Positions 22,311 through 30,794 are shown, counted from the first letter of the stretch. The stretch: DNA of 43,965 nucleotides from Candidatus Glassbacteria bacterium (GCA_019456185.1 VRUH01000011.1:1-43965); one strand, 5' to 3'. A program made the numbers and translations. Notes: a model not told the origin generated them from the sequence alone.

Positions 22311-22697
22311 ATGACGAGATTAAGTTCGATCGGGATGGCGGCTTTGCTGATCTCGATGACATTGGCCGGGTGCGGTGATAAAATCGATCCCCTGATCGCA
22401 CCACCGTCCAATGGGGGTAACGGAGGTATGACCGCCCCTACCTATGCGCAGGATATCAAGCCGATCCTGGACCAGAATTGCGTAATCTGCCATTCCACGG
22501 CGAATTCCGGTGCTCAGCGCAACGGCGCGCCGCTATCGGTCAATTTCGATACCTACGACCTGGCGGTGGCCAACTCCGGACGGGCCAGTATCCGGATCCA
22601 GGCCGGCACGATGCCGCCCACCGGAGCGCTGGACTTCGAACTGGTTGCTCTGTTCCTGGAATGGATCTCAGAGGGAATGCCGCGAGGTGAGATATGA
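22311..22697 (+). CDS. Monoheme c-type cytochrome lipoprotein
   Basis: The 128-residue protein has a lipoprotein signal with lipobox LAGC (Cys21), a Gly/Pro-rich linker, then a small cytochrome domain. The heme motif is CVICH at 57-61, and the AGTMPPTG segment probably supplies the axial Met, as in c-type cytochrome domains. The ATG has GAGG upstream. It overlaps the beta-barrel gene by 4 bases (ATGA), so the two are translationally coupled. In context it should pass electrons at the outer or inner membrane surface to the beta-barrel or Rieske partners (inference). Confidence 0.88.
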   Translation: MTRLSSIGMAALLISMTLAGCGDKIDPLIAPPSNGGNGGMTAPTYAQDIKPILDQNCVICHSTANSGAQRNGAPLSVNFDTYDLAVANSGRASIRIQAGTMPPTGALDFELVALFLEWISEGMPRGEI

Positions 22698-23572
22698 AAA
22701 ACTTGATACTGCTGACCGCCGCTGTCGCAATGCTGGCTTTCGCCGCCACTCTGCCCGCGCAGGAAGCCGTCGAGGAGGTCGAGGAGATCGAAGTGGTGCA
22801 GGACGTTTCGCAGGATGAAACGGGCTGGGAATCGGACAACTGGGCCACGATCGAGCGGGGGATCAACGTGATGACTCCGCGCACGATCCGCAAGAACTCG
22901 CTGCTGTTCCTGGTGGAGCACCGTACCCGCAAGCAGTTCGATCAGAACAGCTTCCACGACCTGGCCGGGTTCGATGCCGGCGGACTGAAAGTGGGTCTGG
23001 GCCTGCGCTATGCACCGGCCGACAATCTGGAACTCGGCTTTTACCGCCTCAACGGCCAAAGCGAACGGTTCGACACCTACGAGTTCGATCTCAAATACCG
23101 CATGCTGCGCCAGGACGTCCACGGCATAGACCTGGCCGCCAGGGCCGGGCTGAGCTGGTTCGCCCAGGACATGATCGATGACGCGTCGGGATTTATCGGC
23201 CAACTACTGGCCGGGGGCAAACTGAACAAGCACCTGCGGATAGGTACCGGCCTGCTGCTGCACACCGAGAGTTCCAGCGAATTGAAAAACTCGGCCGAGA
23301 AGGAGTACTCGGTTGCGGTGCCATTCCAGTTGGAGGTGCGTTTCAACGGCCGGTTCGTCTGGGAGTTCGAGGCAGTCACTCCAGTGGCCGGGTTTACCGC
23401 CCCGCATCCCGTGATTTCCACCGGCTTGAAAATTCTCACCTGGCGACATACATTCACCTTAGTCGTCAGCAACAGCCAGTATATGAGCGCCGACGGGATT
23501 GTGGCCGGCAGCCACCGTGCTTTGGACGATGCCGTGGTGGGATTCTGTATCACGCGTGAGTTCGGCCTGTGA
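22694..23572 (+). CDS. DUF5777-like outer-membrane beta-barrel protein
   Basis: The 292-residue protein has a signal peptide (to about residue 23, LPAQ), an acidic Glu/Val-rich stretch (EAVEEVEEIEVVQD), then a series of amphipathic beta strands with alternating hydrophobic residues and a terminal aromatic/hydrophobic strand (ITREFGL), all typical of outer-membrane barrels. The pattern NLELGFYRLN ... YEFDLKYRMLRQ fits DUF5777-type proteins, although I cannot confirm this without a profile search. It is coupled to the cytochrome lipoprotein upstream and followed 36 bases later by a Rieske gene. Such an arrangement could form a trans-outer-membrane redox conduit (inference). Confidence 0.75.
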   Translation: MKNLILLTAAVAMLAFAATLPAQEAVEEVEEIEVVQDVSQDETGWESDNWATIERGINVMTPRTIRKNSLLFLVEHRTRKQFDQNSFHDLAGFDAGGLKVGLGLRYAPADNLELGFYRLNGQSERFDTYEFDLKYRMLRQDVHGIDLAARAGLSWFAQDMIDDASGFIGQLLAGGKLNKHLRIGTGLLLHTESSSELKNSAEKEYSVAVPFQLEVRFNGRFVWEFEAVTPVAGFTAPHPVISTGLKILTWRHTFTLVVSNSQYMSADGIVAGSHRALDDAVVGFCITREFGL

Positions 23573-23608
23573 TACCCGTCGGTTAACTGTTTCCAAGGAG
23601 TGGACTAG

Positions 23609-23998
23609 GTGAAGCGACGCGAGGTACTCAAAGTTCTTGGCTCTTCGGCTGTCCTTGTCACGATCCTGCCAGAACTTGCCAGCGCCAAGAAACTGGCCCT
23701 GGGGCTGGACAAAGCCGAACAGCTCAAGAAAGTGGGCGGGTCGGCGATACTCAAGATCAAAGGTCAGGAAATCCTGTTCATCCGTGAATGCGAAGAGGTT
23801 ATCCGGGCGCTGGACCCGGAATGCAAGCATCGTAAATGTACCGTGGAGTACGACAACGAGCAGAACCTGATTGTCTGCCCCTGTCACGGATCGACATACG
23901 ACACCAAGGGCGAGGTGCTCAAGGGCCCGGCGACAGAGTCGCTGACCGCTTTCGAGGCCACGCTCTCCGGCGACAGGATCATCTTTTCCCTGGAATGA
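23609..23998 (+). CDS. Rieske [2Fe-2S] protein, Tat-type signal
   Basis: The 129-residue protein has an N-terminus KRREVLKVLGSSAVLVTIL, a twin-arginine-like export signal. The Rieske box is complete: C72-K-H74-RK-C77 and C90-P-C92-H93-GS, giving cluster ligands C72, H74, C90 and H93 and a C77/C92 disulphide. The GTG start has AAGGAG upstream. It differs from the Rieske protein at 1273 in being shorter and in having no adjacent cytochrome b, so it is probably a separate periplasmic electron carrier in the DUF5777 operon. The partner is unknown. Confidence 0.9.
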   Translation: MKRREVLKVLGSSAVLVTILPELASAKKLALGLDKAEQLKKVGGSAILKIKGQEILFIRECEEVIRALDPECKHRKCTVEYDNEQNLIVCPCHGSTYDTKGEVLKGPATESLTAFEATLSGDRIIFSLE

Positions 23999-24002
23999 GC
24001 CG

Positions 24003-24635
24003 ATGTACAAACTCAGCCGGGCGCTTCCCGCGCTGCTGCTTGCCGCAGTGCTGACGATTCATCCGGCGGCCCTGTTCGCCCGGTCCGACACTGCGGCGGC
24101 CGCCGAAGAGATCGAAGAAGTGGAAACGATCGAGGAAATCGAGGTTGTGGAAGATACAGGTCCCGGAGGGGAAAGCGAGAGTGATAAGCCGGGACTGTTC
24201 GGGACCATCGGCCGGTTCCACCCTGTTGTGCTTCACTTCCCTATCGCCTGGCTGATCCTGCTGGTCATAGTCGAAACCGTCTATCTGACCGGGATGGCCG
24301 GGGAGCTTAACCGCTGGGGACTGGCTCTGCTGGTGCTTACCCTGCTCAGTTTCATCCCGGCGGTTGTCAGCGGACTGGGGCTCGCCTCGACCCATGCTTC
24401 CTCCGCCGCGGAATTTGTGGACAAGATGCACCTGCACCGCAACTTCAATATCAGCTCGGGTCTGGTCCTGCTTGCGGCTCTGGCGCTCAGGCTGGTTATC
24501 GGTCAGTCCGCCGGGAACAAAGCCCGGATCGGTTATTTTATTCTGCTGCTGGCCGCCGCTGGGCTGCTGGGCTACGGCAGCAACCTGGGCGGAGAGATGG
24601 TCTGGGGCGAGGGCTTCCTGCCCATCCCCTTCTGA
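24003..24635 (+). CDS. DUF2231-like membrane protein with acidic N-terminal linker
   Basis: The 210-residue protein starts with a signal peptide or first helix (to about 26), followed by an acidic linker EEIEEVETIEEIEVVED that strongly resembles the linker of the beta-barrel protein two genes upstream. Four membrane helices follow, the first carrying FHPVVLHFPIAWLIL, the signature of DUF2231; conserved His residues (FHP, LHF, KMHLHR) might bind heme or metal. It begins 4 bases after the Rieske stop, so it belongs to the operon. A b-type-heme or quinone-linked role is possible but unproven. Confidence 0.8.
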   Translation: MYKLSRALPALLLAAVLTIHPAALFARSDTAAAAEEIEEVETIEEIEVVEDTGPGGESESDKPGLFGTIGRFHPVVLHFPIAWLILLVIVETVYLTGMAGELNRWGLALLVLTLLSFIPAVVSGLGLASTHASSAAEFVDKMHLHRNFNISSGLVLLAALALRLVIGQSAGNKARIGYFILLLAAAGLLGYGSNLGGEMVWGEGFLPIPF

Positions 24636-24654
24636 ATGTTTTTACCACTAAAAA

Positions 24655-24679
24655 CCCCGCGGCCATCCTGGCCGCGGGG
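24655..24679. terminator. Perfect 10-bp GC hairpin after the DUF2231 gene
   Basis: CCCCGCGGCC (24655-24664) and GGCCGCGGGG (24670-24679) with a 5-nt loop. The T tract is on the minus-strand side (AAAA before it on the plus strand), so for the operon it would act as an RNA 3'-end stabiliser or a weak terminator. Confidence 0.55.
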
Positions 24680-24802
24680 CGTCAGTTCTACCGGAGGAAC
24701 GCTTCCCCCTCCCGGAAACGCGGCAGTTGCAACAGCCGCGATGTTCCACCGGCCCGTGCGGGAGTTCCTTCCTCTCTCCAAAGCCCGGAAGCTCTCCCGG
24801 CA

Positions 24803-24854
24803 TTGACAAAAGCAAGGCCTGTGCCACTCTTGACGCGGCACAGGCCTTTGTCAA
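24803..24854. repeat. Long bulged hairpin, possible terminator or palindromic element
   Basis: GGCCTGTGCC (24816-24825) pairs with GGCACAGGCC (24837-24846), and TTGACAAA (24803-24810) pairs with TTTGTCAA (24847-24854) across a 5-base bulge. The whole 52 bases fold into one arm. No gene lies in 24636-25006 apart from these hairpins and the tRNA-Ser terminator. Confidence 0.55.
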
Positions 24855-24962
24855 CCATATCCTTTTGAGACTTGAACCTGAGCCGCACTCGCCGACAACG
24901 CGGTACGAATAAACTCCACCTTGGCTGTTACTGCACTGGTAACATTGCTACCGGACCGGCGC

Positions 24963-24999
24963 AAAAAAAGGCCGGCAGGCCCTGTCGGGCTTCCGGCCT
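24963..24999 (-). terminator. Intrinsic terminator of tRNA-Ser
   Basis: On the minus strand AGGCCGG (24993-24999) pairs with CCGGCCT (24969-24975), with further pairing inside, and is followed by a T run. It starts 8 bases after the tRNA 3' end. Confidence 0.8.
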
Positions 25000-25006
25000 C
25001 TGCAAC

Positions 25007-25097
<91 letters not shown>

Positions 25098-25130
25098 GGT
25101 TACTTACAACCTCTTCAGATATCGAGCGTT

Positions 25131-25159
25131 AAGCTAAGTGAGGGTATCTGGGCTGTCAA
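25131..25159 (-). promoter_or_regulatory. Promoter of tRNA-Ser
   Basis: TTGACA (25154-25159) and TAGCTT (25131-25136), spaced by exactly 17 bases on the minus strand, place the start about 27 bases before the tRNA. The box context CTTGACAGC is the same as at the tRNA-Gln promoter. Confidence 0.7.
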
Positions 25160-25193
25160 GCTTTTTCGCCGCAGCGCTGCGCCTGAGGCGCGC

Positions 25194-25460
25194 TTACATT
25201 TCGCCCAGTTCCCCGGTGCCGTACTTCTCCAGGTAGGTCTCGATATAGTCGGCGATATCCCCCACTTTGGTCCAGCGCTTAAACCGTTCGTCGGTCACCA
25301 GGATGCTGAACTCCTCTTCGAGGCTCAGCACGAAATCGGCCATCCGGATCGATTCGATCTCCAGCAGGTCGATCGGCGTTCCCGCGTCAATTTTTTCGTT
25401 GGCGCACTTGTGGGCGCGCAGCAGATGGATCACGCTTTCCAGGTTCTTATGTTCAGCCAT
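25194..25460 (-). CDS. Acyl carrier protein-like protein (divergent)
   Basis: The 88-residue helical protein has acyl-carrier layout: helix 1, loop, then the prosthetic-group site in LLEIESIRMADFVLSLEEEF. Ser37 takes the place of the usual DSL serine, with Glu instead of Asp before it. The following FSILVTDERFKRWTKVGDIADYI matches helices 3-4. The ATG has GGAGG upstream. It ends a two-gene minus-strand unit with the Gfo/Idh/MocA oxidoreductase and has no fatty-acid synthase neighbours, so it is likely specialised, for example carrying a modified acyl or aminoacyl group. Confidence 0.8.
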   Translation of the reverse strand: MAEHKNLESVIHLLRAHKCANEKIDAGTPIDLLEIESIRMADFVLSLEEEFSILVTDERFKRWTKVGDIADYIETYLEKYGTGELGEM

Positions 25461-25477
25461 GGTTCCTCCGCAAGTTC

Positions 25478-26413
25478 CTAGTCCCGGCTCACCGACAGGT
25501 CGATCTCCGCTCCGTCGCGCTCCCTGCTCTCATTGCCCGCCTCGATAATCCTGATCACTTCCAGCGCGTTGCCGTAGTCGACCACTGGTTTGCCGCTGTC
25601 GAACGATTCGAGAATCGCTTCCATCATCCGCCGGTGATTTTCCGGATCGTTGAGCTGAACCACCCGCTGGCCGTTTTCGGCGGTGACAGTCACCGAGTAC
25701 GCCTGCCCCTCCCAGCTATGGATCACCCCGGTGGCGCCATCGGCGAACTCCAGCAGCAGCAGGTGGCGACGGACGCCCTTGCTGATATTGCGCAGACGGA
25801 TCACCGGGATCTCGAGCATCACTTCCATCATGATCTCGATCCCGTGGACACTGTAGCGCGCCAGGTCCTGCCAGCATGGACAGCAGACCGTCACTATCCG
25901 CGGACGGCCGAGTTTTGTTGCCAGCTCGTCTTTCAGCTCCATCAAAGCCTTGTCATAGCGCGTCGCGCTGCAGGTAGAGAGCACGGTGCGGTTCTGCTGG
26001 GCCGCCCGGATTATCGCCCGGGCGTCCGCTACCGAGGCGGCCAGGGGCTTATCCACATACACCGGCTTGCCGCGCAGCAGGAACGGCAGGGCCTGCTCGC
26101 GATGGTACTCGCCCCACATGTCGCAGACAAACGCGCCCTCGCCACGCTCTGCGGCCTGGTCAAGGGATTCGGCCAGCTCCGGCACATTCACCGCGGCCAT
26201 CACCTCAAGGGCGAACGCGGGATTACGGCTCCAGGCGGTGCTGAAACACCACTCGCCACCGCCCACCATCGGACCCCAGTCCTTTTCAGGGAACAGCGGA
26301 TGGGTCCAGGCCGGTGAATTTTTGACGAAAATCTCCCGCAGCCCGCCGTTGACATATCCGGCGAACACGTAGGGATGGCTGTTATTCAGTCCAACCAGCG
26401 CCAACTCACGCAA
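25478..26413 (-). CDS. Gfo/Idh/MocA-family NAD(P)-dependent oxidoreductase
   Basis: The 311-residue protein has an N-terminal strand RELALVGLNNSHPYVFAG in place of the classic GxGxxG. The family signature EHxxxEKP-like segment appears as GKPVYVDKPLAASVADARAII, with the catalytic Lys in DKP, and a substrate-side region YSVHGIEIMMEVM follows. The start is a TTG with GGGAG about 10 bases upstream. Family members oxidise or reduce sugars, inositols and related compounds. It is 17 bases upstream of the ACP-like gene in one minus-strand unit; the connection between the two is not understood. Confidence 0.85.
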   Translation of the reverse strand: MRELALVGLNNSHPYVFAGYVNGGLREIFVKNSPAWTHPLFPEKDWGPMVGGGEWCFSTAWSRNPAFALEVMAAVNVPELAESLDQAAERGEGAFVCDMWGEYHREQALPFLLRGKPVYVDKPLAASVADARAIIRAAQQNRTVLSTCSATRYDKALMELKDELATKLGRPRIVTVCCPCWQDLARYSVHGIEIMMEVMLEIPVIRLRNISKGVRRHLLLLEFADGATGVIHSWEGQAYSVTVTAENGQRVVQLNDPENHRRMMEAILESFDSGKPVVDYGNALEVIRIIEAGNESRERDGAEIDLSVSRD

Positions 26414-26573
26414 TGCTGCAAATCTCCCTGCTCGATATCCGTTTTTCCCGTTTTTTCTTCAAACTTCAATTTGCGCCCAACTCCCGCTCTTTGCAAGGGG
26501 ATTCGCACCCGCGCACACTCTTCCAAACTCAATTAGCCCTTGTCATCGGCGACATCTGGCTTTAAGTTGACTC

Positions 26574-26794
26574 TTTAAAAGCGTGTTGAAAAATAATGGA
26601 TTCAGGATAAAAAGGCTGTCAAGGGCCGTTTCGAAGTCCAACTAGTTCGCAAAGATTATTCAGACGTCAAAGCTGATAACTAATTGATTATGCAGTATGT
26701 TAGAGCAGAAACGGCTTGCCTTGCCCTTGACAGCCAAAGCAGCTATACATTTCAATTTGGGGTGTTGAAGTCCTTTTTTCAACGCCCCTTTAAA
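26574..26794. repeat. Nested inverted repeats in the oxidoreductase-sucC intergenic region
   Basis: A perfect 13-bp pair, GGCTGTCAAGGGC (26614-26626) and GCCCTTGACAGCC (26723-26735), is continued inward by GCCGTTTC (26625-26632) and GAAACGGC (26708-26715). It is flanked by GTTGAAAAA (26585-26593) and TTTTTCAAC (26775-26783). The latter arm can alternatively form a local hairpin (GGGGTGTTGAA 26759-26769 with TTCAACGCCCC 26778-26788). The 13-bp arms contain TTGACA boxes pointing outward in both directions. The 428-bp gap 26414-26841 has no gene. It may hold divergent promoters, an attenuator before sucC, or a decayed small element. Confidence 0.6.
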
Positions 26795-26841
26795 GGCAAT
26801 CGAGAAACAGTATCAACTGTAAATCATTCAAGGGGTAACGG

Positions 26842-28017
26842 TTGAAGATACACGAGTACCAGGCCAAAAGCCTGCTGCGAGGGGCTGGAGTGCCGGTTCC
26901 CGAGGGTGAGTTGTGTAATTCCCCCGAACAAGCCCGGGCGGCGGCTGAAAAGCTGCTGGAGCCTGGCAAGCCGATAGCGGTCAAGGCCCAGGTCCATGCA
27001 GGCGGACGCGGCAAGGGCGGCGGGATCAAGCTGGTCAAAACGGCCGATGAAGCCGAACAGCGGGCCCGCGAGATGCTGGGCTCGACCCTGGTTACACCCC
27101 AGACCGGACCCGAAGGCACCCTGGTCAACAAGGTGCTGCTGGAGCAGGGCGTGGATATCGCCTCCGAGCTTTACGCCGGGATCACGTTCGACCGCGGCAG
27201 CAGGATGGATGCGTTCATGGTCAGTACCCAGGGCGGCGTGGAAATCGAGAAAGTGGCCGCCGAGACCCCCGAGAAAATCCACAAGGAATTTATCGACCCC
27301 GTGCTGGGGATGCAGGCATACCAGGCCCGCAGGCTGGCGTACGCGCTGGGCCTGGGTGATGCCAACCGCGCGGCGATCAAGGTGTTCATGGCTCTCTACG
27401 AGGCCTACCGCAGCCTGGACGCATCGCTGGCCGAGATCAATCCACTGGTGGTTACTGGTGCCGGCGAGGTGATCGCGCTGGACGCGAAGATGAATTTCGA
27501 CGACAACGCCCTGTTCCGCCACAAGGACGTCGCCAAAATGCGCGACCCCCTGGAAGAGGACCCGCTGGAACGCGAGGCCAACGAGTTCGGCCTCAACTAT
27601 ATCAAGCTCTCCGGCAACGTGGGCTGCATGGTCAACGGGGCCGGCCTGGCGATGGCGACGATGGACATAATCAAGCAGGCCGGCGGCGAACCGGCCAACT
27701 TCCTCGACGTGGGCGGCGGAGCCAACGTGGAGACTGTCGGCAACGGCTTCAAGATCATCACCAAAGACCCCAATGTCGGCGCGGTGCTGATCAACATCTT
27801 CGGCGGCATCGTCCGCTGCGACCGCGTGGCCCAGGGAGTTGTCGAGGCTATCGGCGGCGCTGGTATCGACACGCCGGTGGTGGTGCGCCTGCAGGGAACC
27901 AACGCCGAGGAGGGCAGGAAGATCATCCGGGACGCAGCACTCGGTTTCATCTGGGCGGATAATTTCATGGAGGCGGCCGAGAAAGCGGTGGCGGCGGCGA
28001 AAGGAGGCGCCGCGTGA
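26842..28017 (+). CDS. sucC: Succinate--CoA ligase (ADP-forming) subunit beta
   Basis: The 391-residue ATP-grasp subunit of the TCA-cycle enzyme makes ATP (or GTP) from succinyl-CoA with its alpha subunit. It shows the opening [12 protein letters not shown], the ATP-site stretch [17 protein letters not shown], the Mg-binding EINPLV, and the phosphate loop GANVETV near [11 protein letters not shown]. Length is standard (about 388). The start is TTG with AAGGGG upstream; no ATG gives the conserved KIHEYQ start. It overlaps sucD by 4 bases and leads a run with ndk, thiL and the HU gene. Confidence 0.97.
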   Translation: MKIHEYQAKSLLRGAGVPVPEGELCNSPEQARAAAEKLLEPGKPIAVKAQVHAGGRGKGGGIKLVKTADEAEQRAREMLGSTLVTPQTGPEGTLVNKVLLEQGVDIASELYAGITFDRGSRMDAFMVSTQGGVEIEKVAAETPEKIHKEFIDPVLGMQAYQARRLAYALGLGDANRAAIKVFMALYEAYRSLDASLAEINPLVVTGAGEVIALDAKMNFDDNALFRHKDVAKMRDPLEEDPLEREANEFGLNYIKLSGNVGCMVNGAGLAMATMDIIKQAGGEPANFLDVGGGANVETVGNGFKIITKDPNVGAVLINIFGGIVRCDRVAQGVVEAIGGAGIDTPVVVRLQGTNAEEGRKIIRDAALGFIWADNFMEAAEKAVAAAKGGAA

Positions 28018-28886
28018 GTATTCTGCTCAACAGGGACACGCGCGTGCTGGTGCAGGGAATCACCGGCGGCGAGGGCAGTTTCCACACCCGGCAGATGATC
28101 GAGTACGGCACCAGGGTGGTGGCCGGGGTCACTCCCGGACGCGGCGGGCAGAAGTTCGAGGACAAAGTGCCCGTGTTCGACACGGTCCGCGAGGCAGTGG
28201 ACGCCACCGGAGCCAACGCGGCGGTGGTGTTCGTTCCGGCTGCGTTCGCGGCGGATGCGGTGATGGAGTCGGCGGAGAGCGGGATCCCGCTGGTGATCTG
28301 TATCACCGAGGGAGTGCCCGTTCAGGACATGGTAAAGGTCAGCCAGTTTATCGAGGGCCGTCCCACCCGCCTGATCGGACCCAACTGCCCCGGCATTATC
28401 AGTCCCGGCGCTTGCAAGATCGGGATCATGCCCGGCTTTATCCACAAACAAGGCCGGGTGGGAGTTGTCTCGCGCAGCGGCACGCTGACCTACGAGGCTG
28501 TCTGGCAGCTTACCGAGCGCGGGATCGGCCAGAGCACCTGTATCGGTATCGGCGGCGACCCTGTGGTCGGCACCACCCACCTCGATGCGCTCAAGCTGTT
28601 TAACGACGACCCGGACACCGATGCGGTCCTGCTGATCGGCGAGATCGGCGGAATGGCCGAGGAGGAGGCGGCCAGGTACGCACAGGAAAAAATGGACAAG
28701 CCGGTGGCCGCGTTTATCGCCGGGCGCACCGCTCCTCCGGGACGACGGATGGGTCACGCCGGGGCGATTGTCTCCGGCGGGGTCGGCACGGCCCAGAGCA
28801 AAATCGAGTTCCTGCGCGAGTGCGGAGTGGCAGTGGCCGAAAGCCCGGCCGAGATCGGCGCCACCGTGGAAGCGGTGTTGAAATAA
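28014..28886 (+). CDS. sucD: Succinate--CoA ligase (ADP-forming) subunit alpha
   Basis: The 290-residue CoA-binding subunit has the nucleotide/CoA fold segments [15 protein letters not shown] and [16 protein letters not shown]. The phosphorylated catalytic histidine is His248 in [11 protein letters not shown]. It starts with a GTG overlapping the sucC stop (GTGA), which couples translation of the two subunits. Length and motif order are standard for the SucCD enzyme of the TCA cycle. Confidence 0.97.
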   Translation: MSILLNRDTRVLVQGITGGEGSFHTRQMIEYGTRVVAGVTPGRGGQKFEDKVPVFDTVREAVDATGANAAVVFVPAAFAADAVMESAESGIPLVICITEGVPVQDMVKVSQFIEGRPTRLIGPNCPGIISPGACKIGIMPGFIHKQGRVGVVSRSGTLTYEAVWQLTERGIGQSTCIGIGGDPVVGTTHLDALKLFNDDPDTDAVLLIGEIGGMAEEEAARYAQEKMDKPVAAFIAGRTAPPGRRMGHAGAIVSGGVGTAQSKIEFLRECGVAVAESPAEIGATVEAVLK

Positions 28887-28929
28887 TTGAGCGGAATTGT
28901 GCGAATTCAGGTTTGACGGAGAAAGTGAA

Positions 28930-29376
28930 TTGAGTGAAATGACCCTTGGCTTGATCAAGCCGGACGCAACCGGGGCCGGCAAGACGGGCGCGATAATCGC
29001 CCATATCGAAAGCAGGGGCTTTCGGATCGCGGCGATGAAAACGATGCGGATCGACAAAGTGACAGCCCGTGAGTTCTACGCCGAACACGATGGGAAGCTG
29101 TTTTTCGACGGCCTGGTCGAGTTTATCACCAGCGGCCCGGTGGTAGCCCTGGCGCTGGAAAGCGACAATGCGGTAACAAAATTCCGCGAGGTGATCGGCG
29201 CCACCGACCCGGCCGCCGCCGACGAGGGCACCGTGCGCAGGCTGTTCGCCGAAAGCCTGAGACGCAACGCGGTCCACGGCTCCGACTCGGCCGCCAGCGC
29301 CGAGCGCGAGCTGAAATTATTTTTCAGCCAGACCGAATTACTTCTGTCCCCGGACGGTCAGGATAAACCGGAGTAA
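28930..29376 (+). CDS. ndk: Nucleoside diphosphate kinase
   Basis: The 148-residue enzyme transfers phosphate between nucleoside tri- and diphosphates. Conserved parts include TLGLIKPDA at the start, the phospho-histidine motif NAVHGSDS (His116) and the C-terminal ELKLFF. I chose the TTG at 28930 with GGAG 8 bases upstream, as it gives the usual short N-terminus; the longer frame from 28897 adds 11 unconserved residues. It follows sucD by 43 bases and may share its transcript. Length is slightly above the usual ~140 because of a C-terminal tail. Confidence 0.96.
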   Translation: MSEMTLGLIKPDATGAGKTGAIIAHIESRGFRIAAMKTMRIDKVTAREFYAEHDGKLFFDGLVEFITSGPVVALALESDNAVTKFREVIGATDPAAADEGTVRRLFAESLRRNAVHGSDSAASAERELKLFFSQTELLLSPDGQDKPE

Positions 29377-29381
29377 TCCCC

Positions 29382-30386
29382 GTGGGCGAGTTCGACGCGA
29401 TCGGCAGGATCCGCGCTCTGGCGGAACAAGCCGCCGGAAATTCCCTGCTCAGCCTGGGGATCGGCGATGACTGCTGCCTGCTGGACTGCCCCGGCGGGGA
29501 ACTGCTGGCCCTGAGTACGGACACGATGGTGGAGGGTGTGCATTTCAGCACCCGTTATTTCAGTTGGCGGGACGCGGCGGGACGCGCCTGCGCCGCCGCG
29601 ATCAGCGACCTGGCGGCGATGGCAGCGGAGCCGGTGTGCATGCTGGCGGCGGCCACGGTGCCCAAAACCGGCGGCGAGAAGATACTCGACGAACTGGCCG
29701 AAGGCTTTCTGGAAGCGGCCTCGCTCTGGAACTGCCCGCTGGCCGGCGGCGACCTGGCATCCACGACAGGGCCGGTTACCCTGACGATTACGGTGGCCGG
29801 CAGGTGCGCGCCGGCTGCAGCTCTCAGGCGCAGCGGGGCTTCCCCCGGCGATGAGATCTGGATCACCGGGGAGTGCGGCGACCCCTCGGCCGCAATCGAG
29901 CTGCTGGAGCGCGCCGGGGCGGAATGCGGTTCAGCGCTGCAAAACCTGCCGGAAAATGTGCAAAACAGCCTGTTTCGCCCCACTCCCCGCCTGAGAGAGG
30001 CGGCGGAGCTGCTGGAGTTGGGCCCGCCCACGGCGATGATCGATGTGTCAGACGGCGTGGCCGCTGACACAGGCCATATCCTCGAAGAATCAGGCTGTGG
30101 CGCAGTTCTGGAGCGCAAAGCACTGCCGGCCGGAGAGTTTTCCCGCCGTCGGGCGGAGGACTGCGGGCTGCCTGCCGAGCATTATTTCCTGCACGGCGGC
30201 GAGGATTTTCAGTTGCTGTTTACGCTCAGGTCTGGTAAACTTGAGCAGACAGGCCGGGAGTTGAATTGCGGTACCCGGATAACCAGGATCGGGCGGATTA
30301 CCGCCGAAACCGGCAAGCTGCTGATTGAAAACAGCGATGGAACGCTTGAGCCTCTCGAGCGGAGTGGTTTCGACCACCTGGCGTAG
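29382..30386 (+). CDS. thiL: Thiamine-monophosphate kinase
   Basis: The 334-residue enzyme phosphorylates thiamine monophosphate to the active cofactor thiamine pyrophosphate. Motifs of the PurM/ThiL fold are clear: GIGDDCCLLD, LSTDTMVEGVHF, AAAISDLAAM and IDVSDGVAADTGHI. The second half has the C-terminal domain through HGGEDFQLLFTL. Start is GTG, 5 bases after the ndk stop, with GGAG upstream. Its place between ndk and the HU gene suggests one operon of basal metabolism genes. Confidence 0.95.
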   Translation: MGEFDAIGRIRALAEQAAGNSLLSLGIGDDCCLLDCPGGELLALSTDTMVEGVHFSTRYFSWRDAAGRACAAAISDLAAMAAEPVCMLAAATVPKTGGEKILDELAEGFLEAASLWNCPLAGGDLASTTGPVTLTITVAGRCAPAAALRRSGASPGDEIWITGECGDPSAAIELLERAGAECGSALQNLPENVQNSLFRPTPRLREAAELLELGPPTAMIDVSDGVAADTGHILEESGCGAVLERKALPAGEFSRRRAEDCGLPAEHYFLHGGEDFQLLFTLRSGKLEQTGRELNCGTRITRIGRITAETGKLLIENSDGTLEPLERSGFDHLA

Positions 30387-30411
30387 AACGCCGCAAAACG
30401 TGGAGTAAGCG

Positions 30412-30687
30412 ATGAACAAACTGGAGTTGATCGAACAGGTCGCCGATAAAACCGGCCAGAGTAAAAGCGTGGCCCGCGAGGTACTGGACAGCCTGCTGGA
30501 TACTGTCGAGCAGGCTCTGGTCTCTGGAAACTCGATCGAGATCAGGGGTTTCGGCTCATTCAAGGTCAAGCGGCGCAAGAGCCAGATTGCCCGCAACCCG
30601 CGCACGGGCGAGAAAGTGGAGGTCCCGAGCCGGTTCGTGCCCGTGTTCAAGCCGTCGAAAAACCTGGCCGGGAAAGTTGACCGGTAA
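30412..30687 (+). CDS. hup: HU/IHF-family DNA-binding protein
   Basis: The 91-residue protein has complete HU/IHF layout: NKLELIEQVADKTGQSKS N-terminal helices, EIRGFGSFKVKRRKS in the beta body, and the DNA-arm residues ARNPRTGEKVEVPSRFVP with the intercalating Pro. It compacts DNA and supports regulation and recombination as a dimer. The Arg-rich arm and length do not separate HU from IHF. The ATG has GGAG upstream, and the gene is followed by a terminator at 30733-30764. Confidence 0.95.
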   Translation: MNKLELIEQVADKTGQSKSVAREVLDSLLDTVEQALVSGNSIEIRGFGSFKVKRRKSQIARNPRTGEKVEVPSRFVPVFKPSKNLAGKVDR

Positions 30688-30732
30688 CCCCTACTGCTCA
30701 TTTGATACGACAAAGCATTCACGGATAAAATA

Positions 30733-30764
30733 AACGGGGGGCGAGTGATCGCACCCCGTTTTTT
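30733..30764 (+). terminator. Intrinsic terminator after the HU gene
   Basis: AACGGGG/CCCCGTT with an inner GCGA/TCGC pairing and GTGA loop, followed by six T residues. It closes the sucCD-ndk-thiL-hup run; the gltX gene starts 31 bases later. Confidence 0.85.
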
Positions 30765-30794
30765 CACCACGGAAAATATCAGGAAAGGCGCCAA

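Noticed and set aside
27597-29057. 486-codon minus-strand frame over sucC/sucD
   Set aside because: It is antisense to two well-conserved enzymes with catalytic residues in place.
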